Assembly: GCF_900108945.1 (NCBI RefSeq)
Contig: NZ_FNYE01000032.1
Coordinates: 28,869-92,868 of the forward strand
Source of the DNA: Paraburkholderia diazotrophica
Lineage (GTDB): Bacteria; Pseudomonadota; Gammaproteobacteria; Burkholderiales; Burkholderiaceae
Direction: 5' to 3'
DNA length: 64,000 nucleotides
Shown here: piece by piece, positions 37,109-46,384 of the stretch
How positions within the stretch are numbered: position 1 is the stretch's first letter
Layout: every line of letters begins with the position of its first letter
Notes under the pieces: generated by a model
Seen by the model: the letters and a program-made list of their open reading frames with translations, nothing else
Told to the model about the DNA's origin: nothing
Database searches by the model: none
Translations under genes and position numbers: made by a program

Positions 37109-37151
37109 GCGACAGAACCGGACCGGCCGCGCCGCGCGCGTCCGGCTTGCG

Positions 37152-37772
37152 ATGGATATCCTCAAGTCGTTTATTTCGCTGCTGGCGCTGATCAATCCCG
37201 TCGGCGCCATACCGTTCTTTCTGAGCCTGACGTCGCAGCAATCGGCCGCCGAGCAGCGCCGCACGATCCGTATCGCCTCGATTTCGGTGTTCTGCGTGAT
37301 CGCCGTGACGACGCTGCTGGGGCAGCAGATCATCAGCTTCTTCGGCATTTCGGTCGGATCACTTGAAGTTGGCGGCGGCATCATCATGTTGCTGATGTCG
37401 ATCAACATGCTGAATGCGCAGATCGGCAACGCCCGCTCGACGCCCGAAGAGCGTCACGAAGCCGAGCTGAAAGACAACGTCGCCGTCGTGCCGCTGGCGA
37501 TTCCGCTGCTGACGGGGCCGGGTTCGATCAGTACGGTCATTGTCTATTCGGCCAGCTTTCATCATTGGTACGACCGCGTTAGTCTGATCGCCATCGGCGC
37601 CGTGATTGCGGCGCTCTGCTTCGGGTCGCTGAGTCTTGCCGAACCGATCGCCCGCTGGGTCGGGCGGACGGGCATCAATATCGGCACGCGGTTGATGGGT
37701 TTGATGTTGTCGGCGCTGGCGGTGGAGTTCATCGTCGACGGATTGAAGGCGTTGCTGCCTAACTTGAAATGA
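37152..37772 (+). CDS. MarC-family inner-membrane protein
   Basis: 206 residues with about six membrane helices and the family motif FISLLALINPVGAIPFFLSLT at the start, GGGIIMLLMSINML and VVPLAIPLLTGPGSI. MarC proteins have no established transport role. It lies between hisB and hisH, and its stop overlaps the hisH ATG, so it is translated as part of the his operon. Confidence 0.93.
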   Translation: MDILKSFISLLALINPVGAIPFFLSLTSQQSAAEQRRTIRIASISVFCVIAVTTLLGQQIISFFGISVGSLEVGGGIIMLLMSINMLNAQIGNARSTPEERHEAELKDNVAVVPLAIPLLTGPGSISTVIVYSASFHHWYDRVSLIAIGAVIAALCFGSLSLAEPIARWVGRTGINIGTRLMGLMLSALAVEFIVDGLKALLPNLK

Positions 37773-38410
37773 AAACTTCGATTGCGATTGTGGATTACGG
37801 AATGGGCAACCTGCGCTCGGTCGCGCAGGCGTTGAAGAAAGCCGCGCCGGAAGCGGACGTGGCGATCGTCGACAAGCCCGAAGCCATCCGTTCGGCAGAC
37901 CGCGTGGTGCTGCCGGGCCAAGGCGCGATGCCCGACTGCATGCGCTCGCTCGGCGAATCCGGCTTGCAGGATGCCGTCGTCGAAGCGTCGCGCACCAAGC
38001 CGCTGATGGGCGTGTGCGTCGGTGAGCAGATGCTGTTCGACTGGAGCGCGGAAGGCGACACGAATGGCCTCGGCCTGCTGCCGGGCAAGGTCGTGCGCTT
38101 CGAGCTGGAGGGCCAGCTGCAGGACGACGGCTCGCGCTTCAAGGTGCCGCAAATGGGTTGGAACCGCGTGCGTCAGGTCGTGCAGCACCCGCTGTGGGAC
38201 GGCGTGCCTGACAACGCGTTCTTCTATTTTGTGCACAGCTATTACGTCGTGCCTGAGAACGCGTCGCACACGTCGGGCGAGACGGTGTACGGCGTGCCCT
38301 TTACCTCGGCGGTGGCGCGGGATAACATTTTTGCGACCCAATTCCACCCGGAAAAAAGCGCCGACGCGGGTTTGCGCGTGTATCGCAACTTCGTGCACTG
38401 GAATCCCTGA
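37769..38410 (+). CDS. hisH: Imidazole glycerol phosphate synthase, glutaminase subunit
   Basis: Supplies ammonia to HisF. 213 residues; class I glutamine amidotransferase with catalytic Cys in LMGVCVGEQMLF and the His/Glu pair in ATQFHPEKS. Overlaps the marC-family gene by 4 bp. Confidence 0.97.
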   Translation: MKTSIAIVDYGMGNLRSVAQALKKAAPEADVAIVDKPEAIRSADRVVLPGQGAMPDCMRSLGESGLQDAVVEASRTKPLMGVCVGEQMLFDWSAEGDTNGLGLLPGKVVRFELEGQLQDDGSRFKVPQMGWNRVRQVVQHPLWDGVPDNAFFYFVHSYYVVPENASHTSGETVYGVPFTSAVARDNIFATQFHPEKSADAGLRVYRNFVHWNP

Positions 38411-38608
38411 TCCCTGTCGTCAGCGTCTTGAACCGTCCATGTTCCCCTTCCGGTCCGCCTGCCTCGCTCACATGCATATGCATACGCCGCCCGTTGGCAA
38501 GCTCGCCGAAAGACATGTACTAAACTAGCGGAACGGCCTGGCGCGGGCCACAGCCGGATTTCCCGCCAGCCGAACTTCAACTTTCTTCCCAGATACCACC
38601 CGATTGCT

Positions 38609-39361
38609 ATGCTGCTGATCCCCGCCATCGACCTGAAAGACGGTCAGTGTGTACGCCTCAAACAGGGCGATATGGACCAGGCGACGATTTTCCACGAGGA
38701 ACCGCAGGTGATGGCCCGGCATTGGGTCGACCGTGGCGCGCGGCGCCTGCACCTCGTCGACCTGAATGGCGCGTTTGCCGGCAAGCCGAAGAACGAAGAC
38801 GCGATCAGAGCGATCATCGAGGAAGTCGGCGGCGAGATTCCCGTGCAGCTGGGCGGCGGCATTCGCGATCTGAACACGATCGAGCGCTATCTGGACGACG
38901 GCCTCGAGTATGTGATCATCGGCACGGCGGCGGTGAAGAACCCAGGCTTCCTGCTCGAAGCGTGCACGGCGTTTGGCGGTCATATCATCGTCGGCCTCGA
39001 CGCGAAGGACGGCAAAGTGGCCACCGACGGCTGGAGCAAGCTGACGGGCCACGAAGTGGCCGATCTCGCGCGCAAGTTCGAGGACTACGGCTGCGAATCG
39101 ATCATTTACACGGACATCGGCCGCGACGGCATGCTCCAGGGCATCAACATCGAAGCGACGGTGCGCCTCGCGCGCGCGGTGAAGATTCCTGTGATCGCGA
39201 GCGGCGGCCTGTCGAACATGGGCGATATCGAAGCGCTGTGCGAAGTGGAAGGCGAAGGGATCGAAGGCGTGATCTGCGGCCGCGCGATCTACTCGGGCGA
39301 CCTCGACTTTGCCGCGGCGCAAACGCGCGCGGACCGTTTGCGCGAATCGGATGACGCCTGA
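38609..39361 (+). CDS. hisA: ProFAR isomerase
   Basis: Phosphoribosylformimino-5-aminoimidazole carboxamide ribotide isomerase, a TIM barrel of 250 residues. Catalytic aspartates in IPAIDLKDGQCVRLKQGD and YTDIGRDGML; phosphate loops QLGGGIR and VIASGGLSNM. About 200 bp separate it from hisH, including a short ATGCATATGCAT palindrome at 38472–38483. Confidence 0.97.
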   Translation: MLLIPAIDLKDGQCVRLKQGDMDQATIFHEEPQVMARHWVDRGARRLHLVDLNGAFAGKPKNEDAIRAIIEEVGGEIPVQLGGGIRDLNTIERYLDDGLEYVIIGTAAVKNPGFLLEACTAFGGHIIVGLDAKDGKVATDGWSKLTGHEVADLARKFEDYGCESIIYTDIGRDGMLQGINIEATVRLARAVKIPVIASGGLSNMGDIEALCEVEGEGIEGVICGRAIYSGDLDFAAAQTRADRLRESDDA

Positions 39362-39516
39362 GCGTCGGGCGTTCGCGCACACGGCGCGCCCGATGTGCAT
39401 GAGCGCACATTGCGCAGCGCTCGTGTGCCGGCCCGAAGTCGGACTTTTCCGCTCTCCTGCGAATCGCGAAAGGATGAGCGTCCTCACCAGCGGTATTGGC
39501 AAGAACTCGCAAGATC

Positions 39517-40290
39517 ATGGCTTTAGCTAAACGCATCATCCCCTGTCTGGACGTCACGGCTGGCCGCGTGGTCAAGGGCGTGAATTTCGTCGAGCTGCGC
39601 GACGCGGGCGATCCCGTCGAAATCGCGCGCCGCTACGACGAGCAGGGCGCGGACGAACTCACATTCCTCGACATCACGGCCACGTCCGATCAGCGCGACC
39701 TGATCCTGCCGATCATCGAAGCGGTGGCCTCACAGGTGTTCATTCCGCTGACGGTCGGCGGCGGCGTGCGCGCCGTCGAAGACGTGCGGCGCCTTTTGAA
39801 CGCGGGCGCCGACAAGGTCAGCATGAACTCGTCGGCGGTGGCGAATCCGCAGCTCGTGCGCGACGCGACGGATAAGTACGGTTCGCAGTGCATCGTCGTC
39901 GCGATCGACGCGAAGCGCGTGTCGGCGGACGGCGAGACGCCGCGCTGGGAAGTGTTCACGCATGGCGGCCGCAAGAATACGGGCCTCGACGCAGTGGAAT
40001 GGGCGCGCAAGATGGCCGACTTCGGAGCGGGTGAAATCCTGCTGACCAGCATGGACCGCGACGGCACGAAGAGCGGCTTCGACATCGCGCTGACGCGCGC
40101 CGTGTCGGACGCGGTACCCGTTCCCGTGATCGCGTCGGGCGGCGTCGGCTCGCTGCAGCATCTCGCCGACGGCATCACGCAAGGCCGCGCGGATGCCGTG
40201 CTGGCCGCGAGCATCTTCCACTACGGCGAGCACACGGTCGGCGAGTGTAAGCGCTTCATGGCCGATCAAGGCATTTCGGTGAGGTTGTAA
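39517..40290 (+). CDS. hisF: Imidazole glycerol phosphate synthase, cyclase subunit
   Basis: TIM-barrel partner of HisH giving imidazole glycerol phosphate and AICAR. 257 residues from the ATG at 39517. Catalytic aspartates in IIPCLDVTAGRVVKG and SMDRDGTKSGFD; GGGVRAVEDV and VIASGGVGSLQH phosphate loops. Confidence 0.97.
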   Translation: MALAKRIIPCLDVTAGRVVKGVNFVELRDAGDPVEIARRYDEQGADELTFLDITATSDQRDLILPIIEAVASQVFIPLTVGGGVRAVEDVRRLLNAGADKVSMNSSAVANPQLVRDATDKYGSQCIVVAIDAKRVSADGETPRWEVFTHGGRKNTGLDAVEWARKMADFGAGEILLTSMDRDGTKSGFDIALTRAVSDAVPVPVIASGGVGSLQHLADGITQGRADAVLAASIFHYGEHTVGECKRFMADQGISVRL

Positions 40291-40291
40291 C

Positions 40292-40702
40292 GTGGTCAAT
40301 CCGTCTGAAGTCAGCTGGCTCGACAAGGTGAAGTGGGACGCGAACGGCCTCGTGCCGGTGATCGCGCAGGAAGCGTCGACGAACGACGTGCTGATGTTCG
40401 CGTGGATGAACCGCGAAGCGCTGTCGAAGACGATCGAGACGGGCCGCGCCGTCTATTTTTCGCGCTCCCGGCAGCGCCTGTGGTTCAAGGGCGAAGAGTC
40501 GGGCCACGTGCAGCACGTGCGCGAGGTGCGTCTCGACTGCGACGAAGACGTCGTGCTGCTGAAGGTCGAGCAGGTATCGGGCATTGCGTGCCATACCGGC
40601 CGGCATTCGTGCTTTTTCCAGAAATTCGAAGGCTCGGCCGATTCCGGCAACTGGGTTGCCATCGATCCCGTGCTGAAAGACCCCGAACATATCTACAAAT
40701 GA
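40292..40702 (+). CDS. hisI: Phosphoribosyl-AMP cyclohydrolase
   Basis: Third step of the histidine pathway; 136 residues from a GTG start 2 bp after the hisF stop. Zinc/magnesium ligands in VRLDCDEDVVL and GIACHTGRHSCFF. Separate from HisE here, unlike the fused E. coli enzyme. Confidence 0.97.
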   Translation: MVNPSEVSWLDKVKWDANGLVPVIAQEASTNDVLMFAWMNREALSKTIETGRAVYFSRSRQRLWFKGEESGHVQHVREVRLDCDEDVVLLKVEQVSGIACHTGRHSCFFQKFEGSADSGNWVAIDPVLKDPEHIYK

Positions 40703-41073
40703 CGCAAAATTCTCAATCGACGGACGACACGCTTCAGCGCCTTGCCGCCGTCATCGAAAGCCGCAAGGGTGGTGATCCCGACGTTTCTTATGTGTCGCGC
40801 CTTTTCCATAAGGGCGACGACGCGGTGCTGAAGAAGATCGGCGAAGAAGCCACGGAAGTCGTGCTCGCCGCGAAGGACGTGCGCCTCGGCGCGGAACGCA
40901 AGGCGCTCGTCGGCGAAGTGGCCGACTTGTGGTTTCACTGCCTCGTGATGTTGTCGCACTTCGATCTGAATCCCGCCGACGTGCTCGCCGAGCTGGAGCG
41001 TCGCGAAGGCCTCTCGGGCATCGAGGAAAAGGCCTTGCGCAAGAGCCGCGAACGCGAGCGCAACGGCGACTGA
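40699..41073 (+). CDS. hisE: Phosphoribosyl-ATP pyrophosphohydrolase
   Basis: Second step of the histidine pathway; 124 residues starting in an ATGA overlap with hisI. MazG-like fold with KIGEEATEVVLAAKD and EVADLWFHCLVML. Last biosynthetic his gene of the cluster. Confidence 0.96.
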   Translation: MTQNSQSTDDTLQRLAAVIESRKGGDPDVSYVSRLFHKGDDAVLKKIGEEATEVVLAAKDVRLGAERKALVGEVADLWFHCLVMLSHFDLNPADVLAELERREGLSGIEEKALRKSRERERNGD

Positions 41074-41183
41074 GCCCGTCCGATTTAAGAAACGGCAGGC
41101 TCGGGTTCGGAATCGACGAGACAAGGCGACGCAGCACTGGCACAGCAACAGTATCCAGTCGCACCCTCGAGGAGGACGCATAC

Positions 41184-41579
41184 ATGGAACAGTCGCAGGG
41201 CGGATATCCGCCACCGTCGTATCAGAGCGCAATCGAAATCGACCGGCAGCGCAGCCTGCGCACGCTGACGCATATCATCTATGCGCTCTACGCCGTCTAC
41301 TGGCTGACGGGCGGGATCTCGGTGCTGATCGCGATCATCCTCAACTACATCAAGCGGCCGGAGACAATCGGCACGCCGTACGAAGCGCACTTCGACTGGC
41401 AGATCCGCACGTTCTGGATGGGCCTGCTGGGGCATCTGATCGGCGTCGCGCTCTTTATCGTGCTGATCGGCGTGCCGATTCTGTGGGCTGTCGCGATATG
41501 GACGTTGTACCGTATCATCAAAGGCTGGCTGTTCCTGTACGACAACAAGCCGCTGACGAATCCGCGCAGCTGGTTCTGA
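41184..41579 (+). CDS. Small membrane protein, DUF4870-like
   Basis: 131 residues from the ATG at 41184 with a strong GGAGGA site. A short Pro/Gln-rich N-terminus leads into three hydrophobic helices (about 30–55, 78–97, 98–117) with the family look SVLIAIILNYIKRPETIGTPYEAHFDWQ cut by a polar loop. Function unknown; conserved-looking position between hisE and hinT. Confidence 0.8.
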   Translation: MEQSQGGYPPPSYQSAIEIDRQRSLRTLTHIIYALYAVYWLTGGISVLIAIILNYIKRPETIGTPYEAHFDWQIRTFWMGLLGHLIGVALFIVLIGVPILWAVAIWTLYRIIKGWLFLYDNKPLTNPRSWF

Positions 41580-41625
41580 CAATCGCCGAATGCGGCGCGC
41601 GCTGCGTTCGGCGTCCATCGAGACC

Positions 41626-41991
41626 ATGAGCCACGATCCGAACTGCCTTTTCTGCAAGATCGCCGCGGGTGAGGTCCCGTCGACGAAAGTCCACGAAGAT
41701 GACGAGTTTGTCGCGTTCCGTGACATCCGCCCCGCCGCTGAGACGCATGTGCTCGTCATACCGCGCAAGCACATCGAGACGCTGTCGAATTGCACCGAAG
41801 GCGATGCCGCTCTGCTTGGTAAAATGTTGATATTGGTTGCACGTCTCGCTGAACAGCTCGGCGTCGCATACAAGGGCGGCCAGACGGGCTTCCGCACGGT
41901 CATCAACACGGGGCCGGGCGGCGGGCAGGAGGTCTACCATCTGCATGCTCATTTGCTGGCGGGGCCGCGCCCTTGGCTGCGGATGGGCTGA
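41626..41991 (+). CDS. hinT: HIT-family nucleotide hydrolase (HinT)
   Basis: 121 residues from the ATG at 41626. The histidine triad HLHAHLL near the C-terminus and the N-terminal CLFCKIAAGE zinc-site pair mark the HinT branch, purine nucleoside phosphoramidases. Lies between the his cluster and tatABC. Confidence 0.94.
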   Translation: MSHDPNCLFCKIAAGEVPSTKVHEDDEFVAFRDIRPAAETHVLVIPRKHIETLSNCTEGDAALLGKMLILVARLAEQLGVAYKGGQTGFRTVINTGPGGGQEVYHLHAHLLAGPRPWLRMG

Positions 41992-42307
41992 GCGAGGGCC
42001 GCATGTAGGCGCTTGTGCTGCCATACGTTCGGCGCTGACCCAGACCGCATTAATTCGCCGCCCAGGCATTTTGACTGCGCACAATGGCGAAACCCGAAGT
42101 CGCTGTTCTATGTAGGGATGTAACGACAGCGACCCGCAGACATGCTCATAATGAGCAAGGGTCCAGGCTAATGGGCGCCGACACGAATTTCGCCTGGTCG
42201 GCAGGCTTTACACACGGGGCGCATTCGAAAGGCCGCGCTTCGATTCACGCCGCAAGGCACACGATTGCCGTCGCCAGGCACGACGGCGGGGGTTAAGGAG
42301 ATTTTTC
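41992..42307. other. Interval between hinT and tatA
   Basis: No convincing gene; a 70-codon frame at 42084–42296 lacks a ribosome site and family resemblance. A 7-bp hairpin GCCGTCG/CGACGGC (42267–42273, 42281–42287) lies just before the AAGGAG site of tatA and could affect its translation. Confidence 0.5.
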
Positions 42308-42544
42308 ATGGGTTCATTGAGCATTTGGCATTGGCTGATCGTTCTGCTGATCGTCGCACTGGTGTTCGGCACCAAGAAGCTGCGCAATATCGGCAGCGAT
42401 CTGGGCGGCGCGGTGAAGGGCTTCAAGGAAGGAATGAAGGAAAGCGAATCGCCCGAGGCGCAGCAGCGTGACCAGCTGTCGCGCTCGAACACCGTCGATG
42501 TCGACGCAAAGGAAAAGGCGCCGCATTCCGGCGATTCCCGCTAA
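42308..42544 (+). CDS. tatA: Sec-independent protein translocase TatA
   Basis: Pore-forming subunit of the twin-arginine export system; 78 residues. N-terminal membrane helix SIWHWLIVLLIVALVFG, hinge FGTKKLRNIGSDLG and an amphipathic helix, then a charged tail. AAGGAG site. First of tatABC. Confidence 0.97.
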   Translation: MGSLSIWHWLIVLLIVALVFGTKKLRNIGSDLGGAVKGFKEGMKESESPEAQQRDQLSRSNTVDVDAKEKAPHSGDSR

Positions 42545-42602
42545 TCCGGCGCAAGCCGCACGCTTGCGCTGACGAGGCGCGCACTGACGGGAAGCCCAAT
42601 CC

Positions 42603-43151
42603 ATGCTGGACCTCGGTTTGACCAAGATGGCGTTGATCGGCGTTGTCGCGCTGGTCGTGCTCGGGCCGGAGCGTCTGCCGCGCGTTGCGCGCACGGCCGG
42701 CGCGCTGTTCGGTCGCGCGCAGCGCTATATCAACGATGTGAAGGCCGAAGTCACGCGCGAAATCGAACTCGACGAATTGCGCCGCATGAAGACGGAATTC
42801 GAATCGGCGGCGCAAAACGTCCAGTCGACGATTCACGAGAATCTGCGCAAGCACGAAGCCGAACTGAACGAAGCGTGGGCGCAGGGCACGTCGGTGTCGC
42901 CGAGCATTGCAGGCGGCGCGGCGGAAAGCGAGGCGTCGGCCGCAGCGGATTCTTCCGTCGCAGCGGATGGTACGTCCTGGCGCAGCAACAGCGTGTCCGC
43001 TGCCAAACGCAAGAACTGGCGCGTCAAGCAGACAGCCACGCCGAACTGGTACAAACGCGCCACGTTGCGGCGCACGCGTGTCCAATCGGGGGCGGCGCGC
43101 GTTGCGCGGCATACGCCCGTCAGTCTGCGCCGGCCGACACGCTTCTTCTGA
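42603..43151 (+). CDS. tatB: Sec-independent protein translocase TatB
   Basis: Substrate-receptor partner of TatC; 182 residues. N-terminal helix MLDLGLTKMALIGVVALVVLG with the conserved LGPERLPRVAR hinge, a long amphipathic/coiled region (about 40–85) and a basic, low-complexity C-terminal tail. Confidence 0.95.
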   Translation: MLDLGLTKMALIGVVALVVLGPERLPRVARTAGALFGRAQRYINDVKAEVTREIELDELRRMKTEFESAAQNVQSTIHENLRKHEAELNEAWAQGTSVSPSIAGGAAESEASAAADSSVAADGTSWRSNSVSAAKRKNWRVKQTATPNWYKRATLRRTRVQSGAARVARHTPVSLRRPTRFF

Positions 43152-43193
43152 TCTTCCGATGTCTCGCGCATCAATCTCCAACCGAGGGCCGGT

Positions 43194-43970
43194 GTGAGCG
43201 ACCCCCAAAATCAGAACGAAGGCGCTGAAGAGACCTTCATCTCGCATCTCGTCGAGCTGCGCGATCGCATCATTCGCGCCGGCATTTCGGTGATCGTCGT
43301 GTTCGTCGGGCTCGTGTATTGGGCGCCGGATATCTTCCGGCTGCTTGCCCGTCCGCTCATGACCAATCTGCCGAAGGACGGCAAGATGATCGTCACCGAC
43401 GTCACCGGCTCGTTCTTCGTGCCGATGAAGGTGACGATGCTCGTCGCCTTCGTGATCGCGCTGCCGTTCGTGCTGTATCAGATATGGGCGTTCGTCGCGC
43501 CCGGTCTCTATCAGCATGAGAAGAAGCTGGTCGGGCCGCTCGTCGGCAGCAGCTACACGCTGTTTCTGTGCGGGATGGCGTTCGCGTACTTCGTGGTGTT
43601 TCCGACCATCTTTCGCGTGATGGCGCATTACAACGCGCCGCTCGGCGCGGAAATGACAACGGACATCGACAACTATCTGAGCTTCGTGCTGACGATGTTC
43701 ATCGCCTTCGGCGTGACGTTCGAAGTGCCGATCGTCGTCGTGCTGCTCGTCCGGATGGGCGTGCTGACGGTGAAGAAGCTCAAGGAGATCCGGCCGTATG
43801 TGATCGTCGGCGCGTTCGTCGTGTCGGCTGTCGTGACGCCGCCGGACGTGTTTTCGCAGCTGATTCTCGCAATTCCGCTGATCGTGCTTTACGAAGCGGG
43901 GATCATCGCGGCGCGGCTCTTCGTGAGCAAGCCGGTGACCACGGAGAACGAAGAGAAGGCGGCGAGCTGA
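43194..43970 (+). CDS. tatC: Sec-independent protein translocase TatC
   Basis: Six-helix receptor for twin-arginine signal peptides; 258 residues from a GTG start. Motifs FISHLVELRDRIIRA, PFVLYQIWAFVAPGLYQHEKK and FGVTFEVPIVVVLL. Last gene of tatABC; the terminator follows about 95 bp on. Confidence 0.97.
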   Translation: MSDPQNQNEGAEETFISHLVELRDRIIRAGISVIVVFVGLVYWAPDIFRLLARPLMTNLPKDGKMIVTDVTGSFFVPMKVTMLVAFVIALPFVLYQIWAFVAPGLYQHEKKLVGPLVGSSYTLFLCGMAFAYFVVFPTIFRVMAHYNAPLGAEMTTDIDNYLSFVLTMFIAFGVTFEVPIVVVLLVRMGVLTVKKLKEIRPYVIVGAFVVSAVVTPPDVFSQLILAIPLIVLYEAGIIAARLFVSKPVTTENEEKAAS

Positions 43971-44065
43971 CGGCCCGGCCGGTCGTACTGGCGAAGGTTC
44001 CTGGGCTGCGCGGCAGTTGACGCAGAAAAACGGTACACAGTAAGCGGACAAAACGAGCGGACAGG

Positions 44066-44105
44066 AAAAAGGGCAGTTCTCCATCGGAGACTGCCCTTTT
44101 TCTTT
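44066..44105. terminator. Bidirectional intrinsic terminator between tatC and htrA-type gene
   Basis: AAAAAGGGCAGT…ACTGCCCTTTTT: a stem with A-run on the left and T-run on the right, serving tatC on the plus strand and the convergent protease gene on the minus strand. Confidence 0.92.
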
Positions 44106-44184
44106 GCGTTGCCGCCGGCTTCCCGCGTTCGGGGTGCGTCATATCGCCGCGCCTCGTGGTTTCGGTTCAGCAGGCCAGCAAAAT

Positions 44185-45399
44185 TTAGCCGCCATCGTCG
44201 CCCTGATCGTCGCCTTCGTCGGACGGCTGCTTAGGCGGTGGCGGGCGCTTGCCGATCATCACCGTCAAATCCATTTCCTTGTTCTTGCGCACCAGGTGCA
44301 CTTTCGCCCCCGTACCCGGCTTGATCTGCGCGATGACGTTCAGCAGGCGCGTCGTATCGGTGATGTCCTGGCCGTTGACGGATACCAGGATATCGCCGGG
44401 CTTGATGCCTGCCTTGTCGGCGGGGCCGCCTTTCAGCACGCCCGCGACGATCGCGCCCGACTTCTGGTCAAGCCCGAACGATTCGGCGATCTCAGGCGTC
44501 ACGTCCTGTGGCTCGACGCCGATCCAGCCGCGCGTCACGGTGCCCGTCGTGATGATGCTCTCCAGCACGCTGCGTGCCGTCGACACAGGAATGGCGAAAC
44601 CGATGCCGAGCGAGCCGCCCGAACGCGAGTAAATGGCCGTGTTGATGCCGAGCAGATTGCCGTTCACGTCGACGAGCGCGCCGCCCGAGTTGCCGGGATT
44701 GATCGGCGCGTCGGTCTGGATGAAGTTTTCGAACGTGTTGATGCCAAGGTGATTGCGGCCGAGCGCGCTGACGATGCCCATCGTCACCGTCTGCCCGACG
44801 CCGAATGGATTGCCGATCGCGAGCACGACATCGCCCACGCGCGTCTGGTCCATGCGGCCGAGCGTGATGGTCGGCAGATTGGTCATGTTGACCTTGAGGA
44901 CGGCGAGATCGGTTTCGGGATCGACGCCGATCACCTTCGCGTCCGTCGTACGGCCGTCGGCGAGTGCGATTTCGATCTGATCCGCGCCGTCCACGACGTG
45001 CTGGTTCGTTAGAATGTAACCTTCCGAACTCACGATCACTCCCGAGCCCAGGTTGGCTGCGGGTTGCTCTTGCTGCTTGCGGTTCCGGTCGCCGAAGAAG
45101 TAGCGAAAGAGAGGGTCTTTGGCGCGCGCATCGGGCGGAAGCGATCCGTCCTTGCTGGAAAAGACGTTGACGACGGCGGGCATCGCCTTTTGCGCCGCGT
45201 CGGCATAGGAATTTTGCACAGCGCCGCCGTTGCCGATCCCGGGTGCTACCTCTCGCAGCGCGACGATCGGCTCGGCCAGTTGCTTGCCGAACTGCCCTTG
45301 ACGTTGCAGCCATTGCGGTTTCAGGGTCGCAATGATGAACATCAGCGCCAGCAGCACGGTCACCGCCTGGGCGAAGAACAGCCAAAAGCGTCTGAGCAT
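44185..45399 (-). CDS. HtrA/DegS-type periplasmic serine protease
   Basis: 404 residues. One N-terminal membrane anchor (about 5–25), trypsin-like domain with catalytic triad H134 (TNQHVVDG), D164 (ETDLAVLKV) and S238 (GNSGGALVD), and a single PDZ domain (about 285–385). The anchor plus one PDZ is the DegS/AlgW pattern, which cuts anti-sigma factors in the envelope stress response, rather than the two-PDZ DegP. The tail is rich in Pro, Asp and Gly. Its start is only 20 bp from that of the divergent Nif3-like gene. Confidence 0.9.
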   Translation of the reverse strand: MLRRFWLFFAQAVTVLLALMFIIATLKPQWLQRQGQFGKQLAEPIVALREVAPGIGNGGAVQNSYADAAQKAMPAVVNVFSSKDGSLPPDARAKDPLFRYFFGDRNRKQQEQPAANLGSGVIVSSEGYILTNQHVVDGADQIEIALADGRTTDAKVIGVDPETDLAVLKVNMTNLPTITLGRMDQTRVGDVVLAIGNPFGVGQTVTMGIVSALGRNHLGINTFENFIQTDAPINPGNSGGALVDVNGNLLGINTAIYSRSGGSLGIGFAIPVSTARSVLESIITTGTVTRGWIGVEPQDVTPEIAESFGLDQKSGAIVAGVLKGGPADKAGIKPGDILVSVNGQDITDTTRLLNVIAQIKPGTGAKVHLVRKNKEMDLTVMIGKRPPPPKQPSDEGDDQGDDGG

Positions 45400-45419
45400 C
45401 TGAAAAATTAGAGGGATAT

Positions 45420-46166
45420 ATGGATCGGATCGAACTCGAATTGTACTTGAACAACCTCCTTGAAACTTCGCGCTTCAAGGACTATTGCCCGAACGGCCTG
45501 CAGGTCGAAGGGCGGCGCAAGATCGACAAGATTGCGACAGGTGTGACCGCGTCGCTGGCCTTTCTGGAGGCCGCGCTGGAGTGGGGCGCCGATGCCGTGC
45601 TGGTCCATCACGGCTACTTCTGGCGCAACGAGCCGCCGCAGATCACCGGCCGGAAATACCAGCGGCTCAAGGCGCTGATCGCCAACGATCTGAATCTGTT
45701 TGCCTTCCATTTGCCACTCGACGATCACCCCGTCTACGGCAACAACGCGCAACTGGGCGCGAAGCTCGGACTGATCGGTGAATCGCGCTTCGGCGAGAAC
45801 GACATCGGCTGGATGACCACGCTGCCGATGCCGATCACGCTTGCTCACTTTGCCGCACAAGTTGAGCATACGCTTGCTCGGGCTCCATTGGTGCTCGGCG
45901 ATCCCGACCAGGAATTACGGCGTGTCGCATGGTGCACGGGCGCCGCGCAAGGCTATTTCGAGGCCGCGATCGAAGCGGGCGCGGACGTCTATCTGACGGG
46001 CGAGATTTCCGAGCCGATCACGCATATGTCGGCGGAAAGCGGCGTCGCGTTTCTCGCCGCCGGCCACCACGCGACCGAGCGCTACGGCGTGCAGGCGCTC
46101 GGCGCGCATCTGTCCGAACAGTTCGAGATCGAACACCTCTTTATCGATATTCATAATCCGGTCTAA
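45420..46166 (+). CDS. Nif3-like dinuclear metal-centre protein (YbgI family)
   Basis: 248 residues forming hexameric toroids with a two-metal site. Metal-ligand motifs VHHGYFWRNEPP, FAFHLPLDDHPVYGNN and AAGHHATERYG are present. E. coli YbgI and human NIF3L1 are relatives; some serve as GTP cyclohydrolase-like or metal chaperone proteins, but the role is not settled. AGAGGG site before the ATG. Confidence 0.92.
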   Translation: MDRIELELYLNNLLETSRFKDYCPNGLQVEGRRKIDKIATGVTASLAFLEAALEWGADAVLVHHGYFWRNEPPQITGRKYQRLKALIANDLNLFAFHLPLDDHPVYGNNAQLGAKLGLIGESRFGENDIGWMTTLPMPITLAHFAAQVEHTLARAPLVLGDPDQELRRVAWCTGAAQGYFEAAIEAGADVYLTGEISEPITHMSAESGVAFLAAGHHATERYGVQALGAHLSEQFEIEHLFIDIHNPV

Positions 46167-46384
46167 TAGCCGTCCGATTACGCGACAAAAAGGCTTTAAA
46201 AACGGAGGAAATGCTTAATAAAGGCCGCAAAAATGTTTGCGATCCGTGCGGGAAAACCCTGATTTATCAATGACTTCGCACGGTTTTTGGCAATCGGCCC
46301 TTGTAAATGCCGACTCCATTCGAGCAAACTAGCGGCGGTAGAGCCGACGTGAAGGAAAAATCCAACTCAGAAGTGGGGCGTGTG

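Noticed and set aside
35321..37429. A 702-codon minus-strand frame opposite hisC/hisB
   Set aside because: Shadow of two certain his genes; composition not protein-like.
42084..42296. 70-codon frame between hinT and tatA
   Set aside because: No ribosome site and no recognisable family; the hairpin and tatA ribosome site follow directly.
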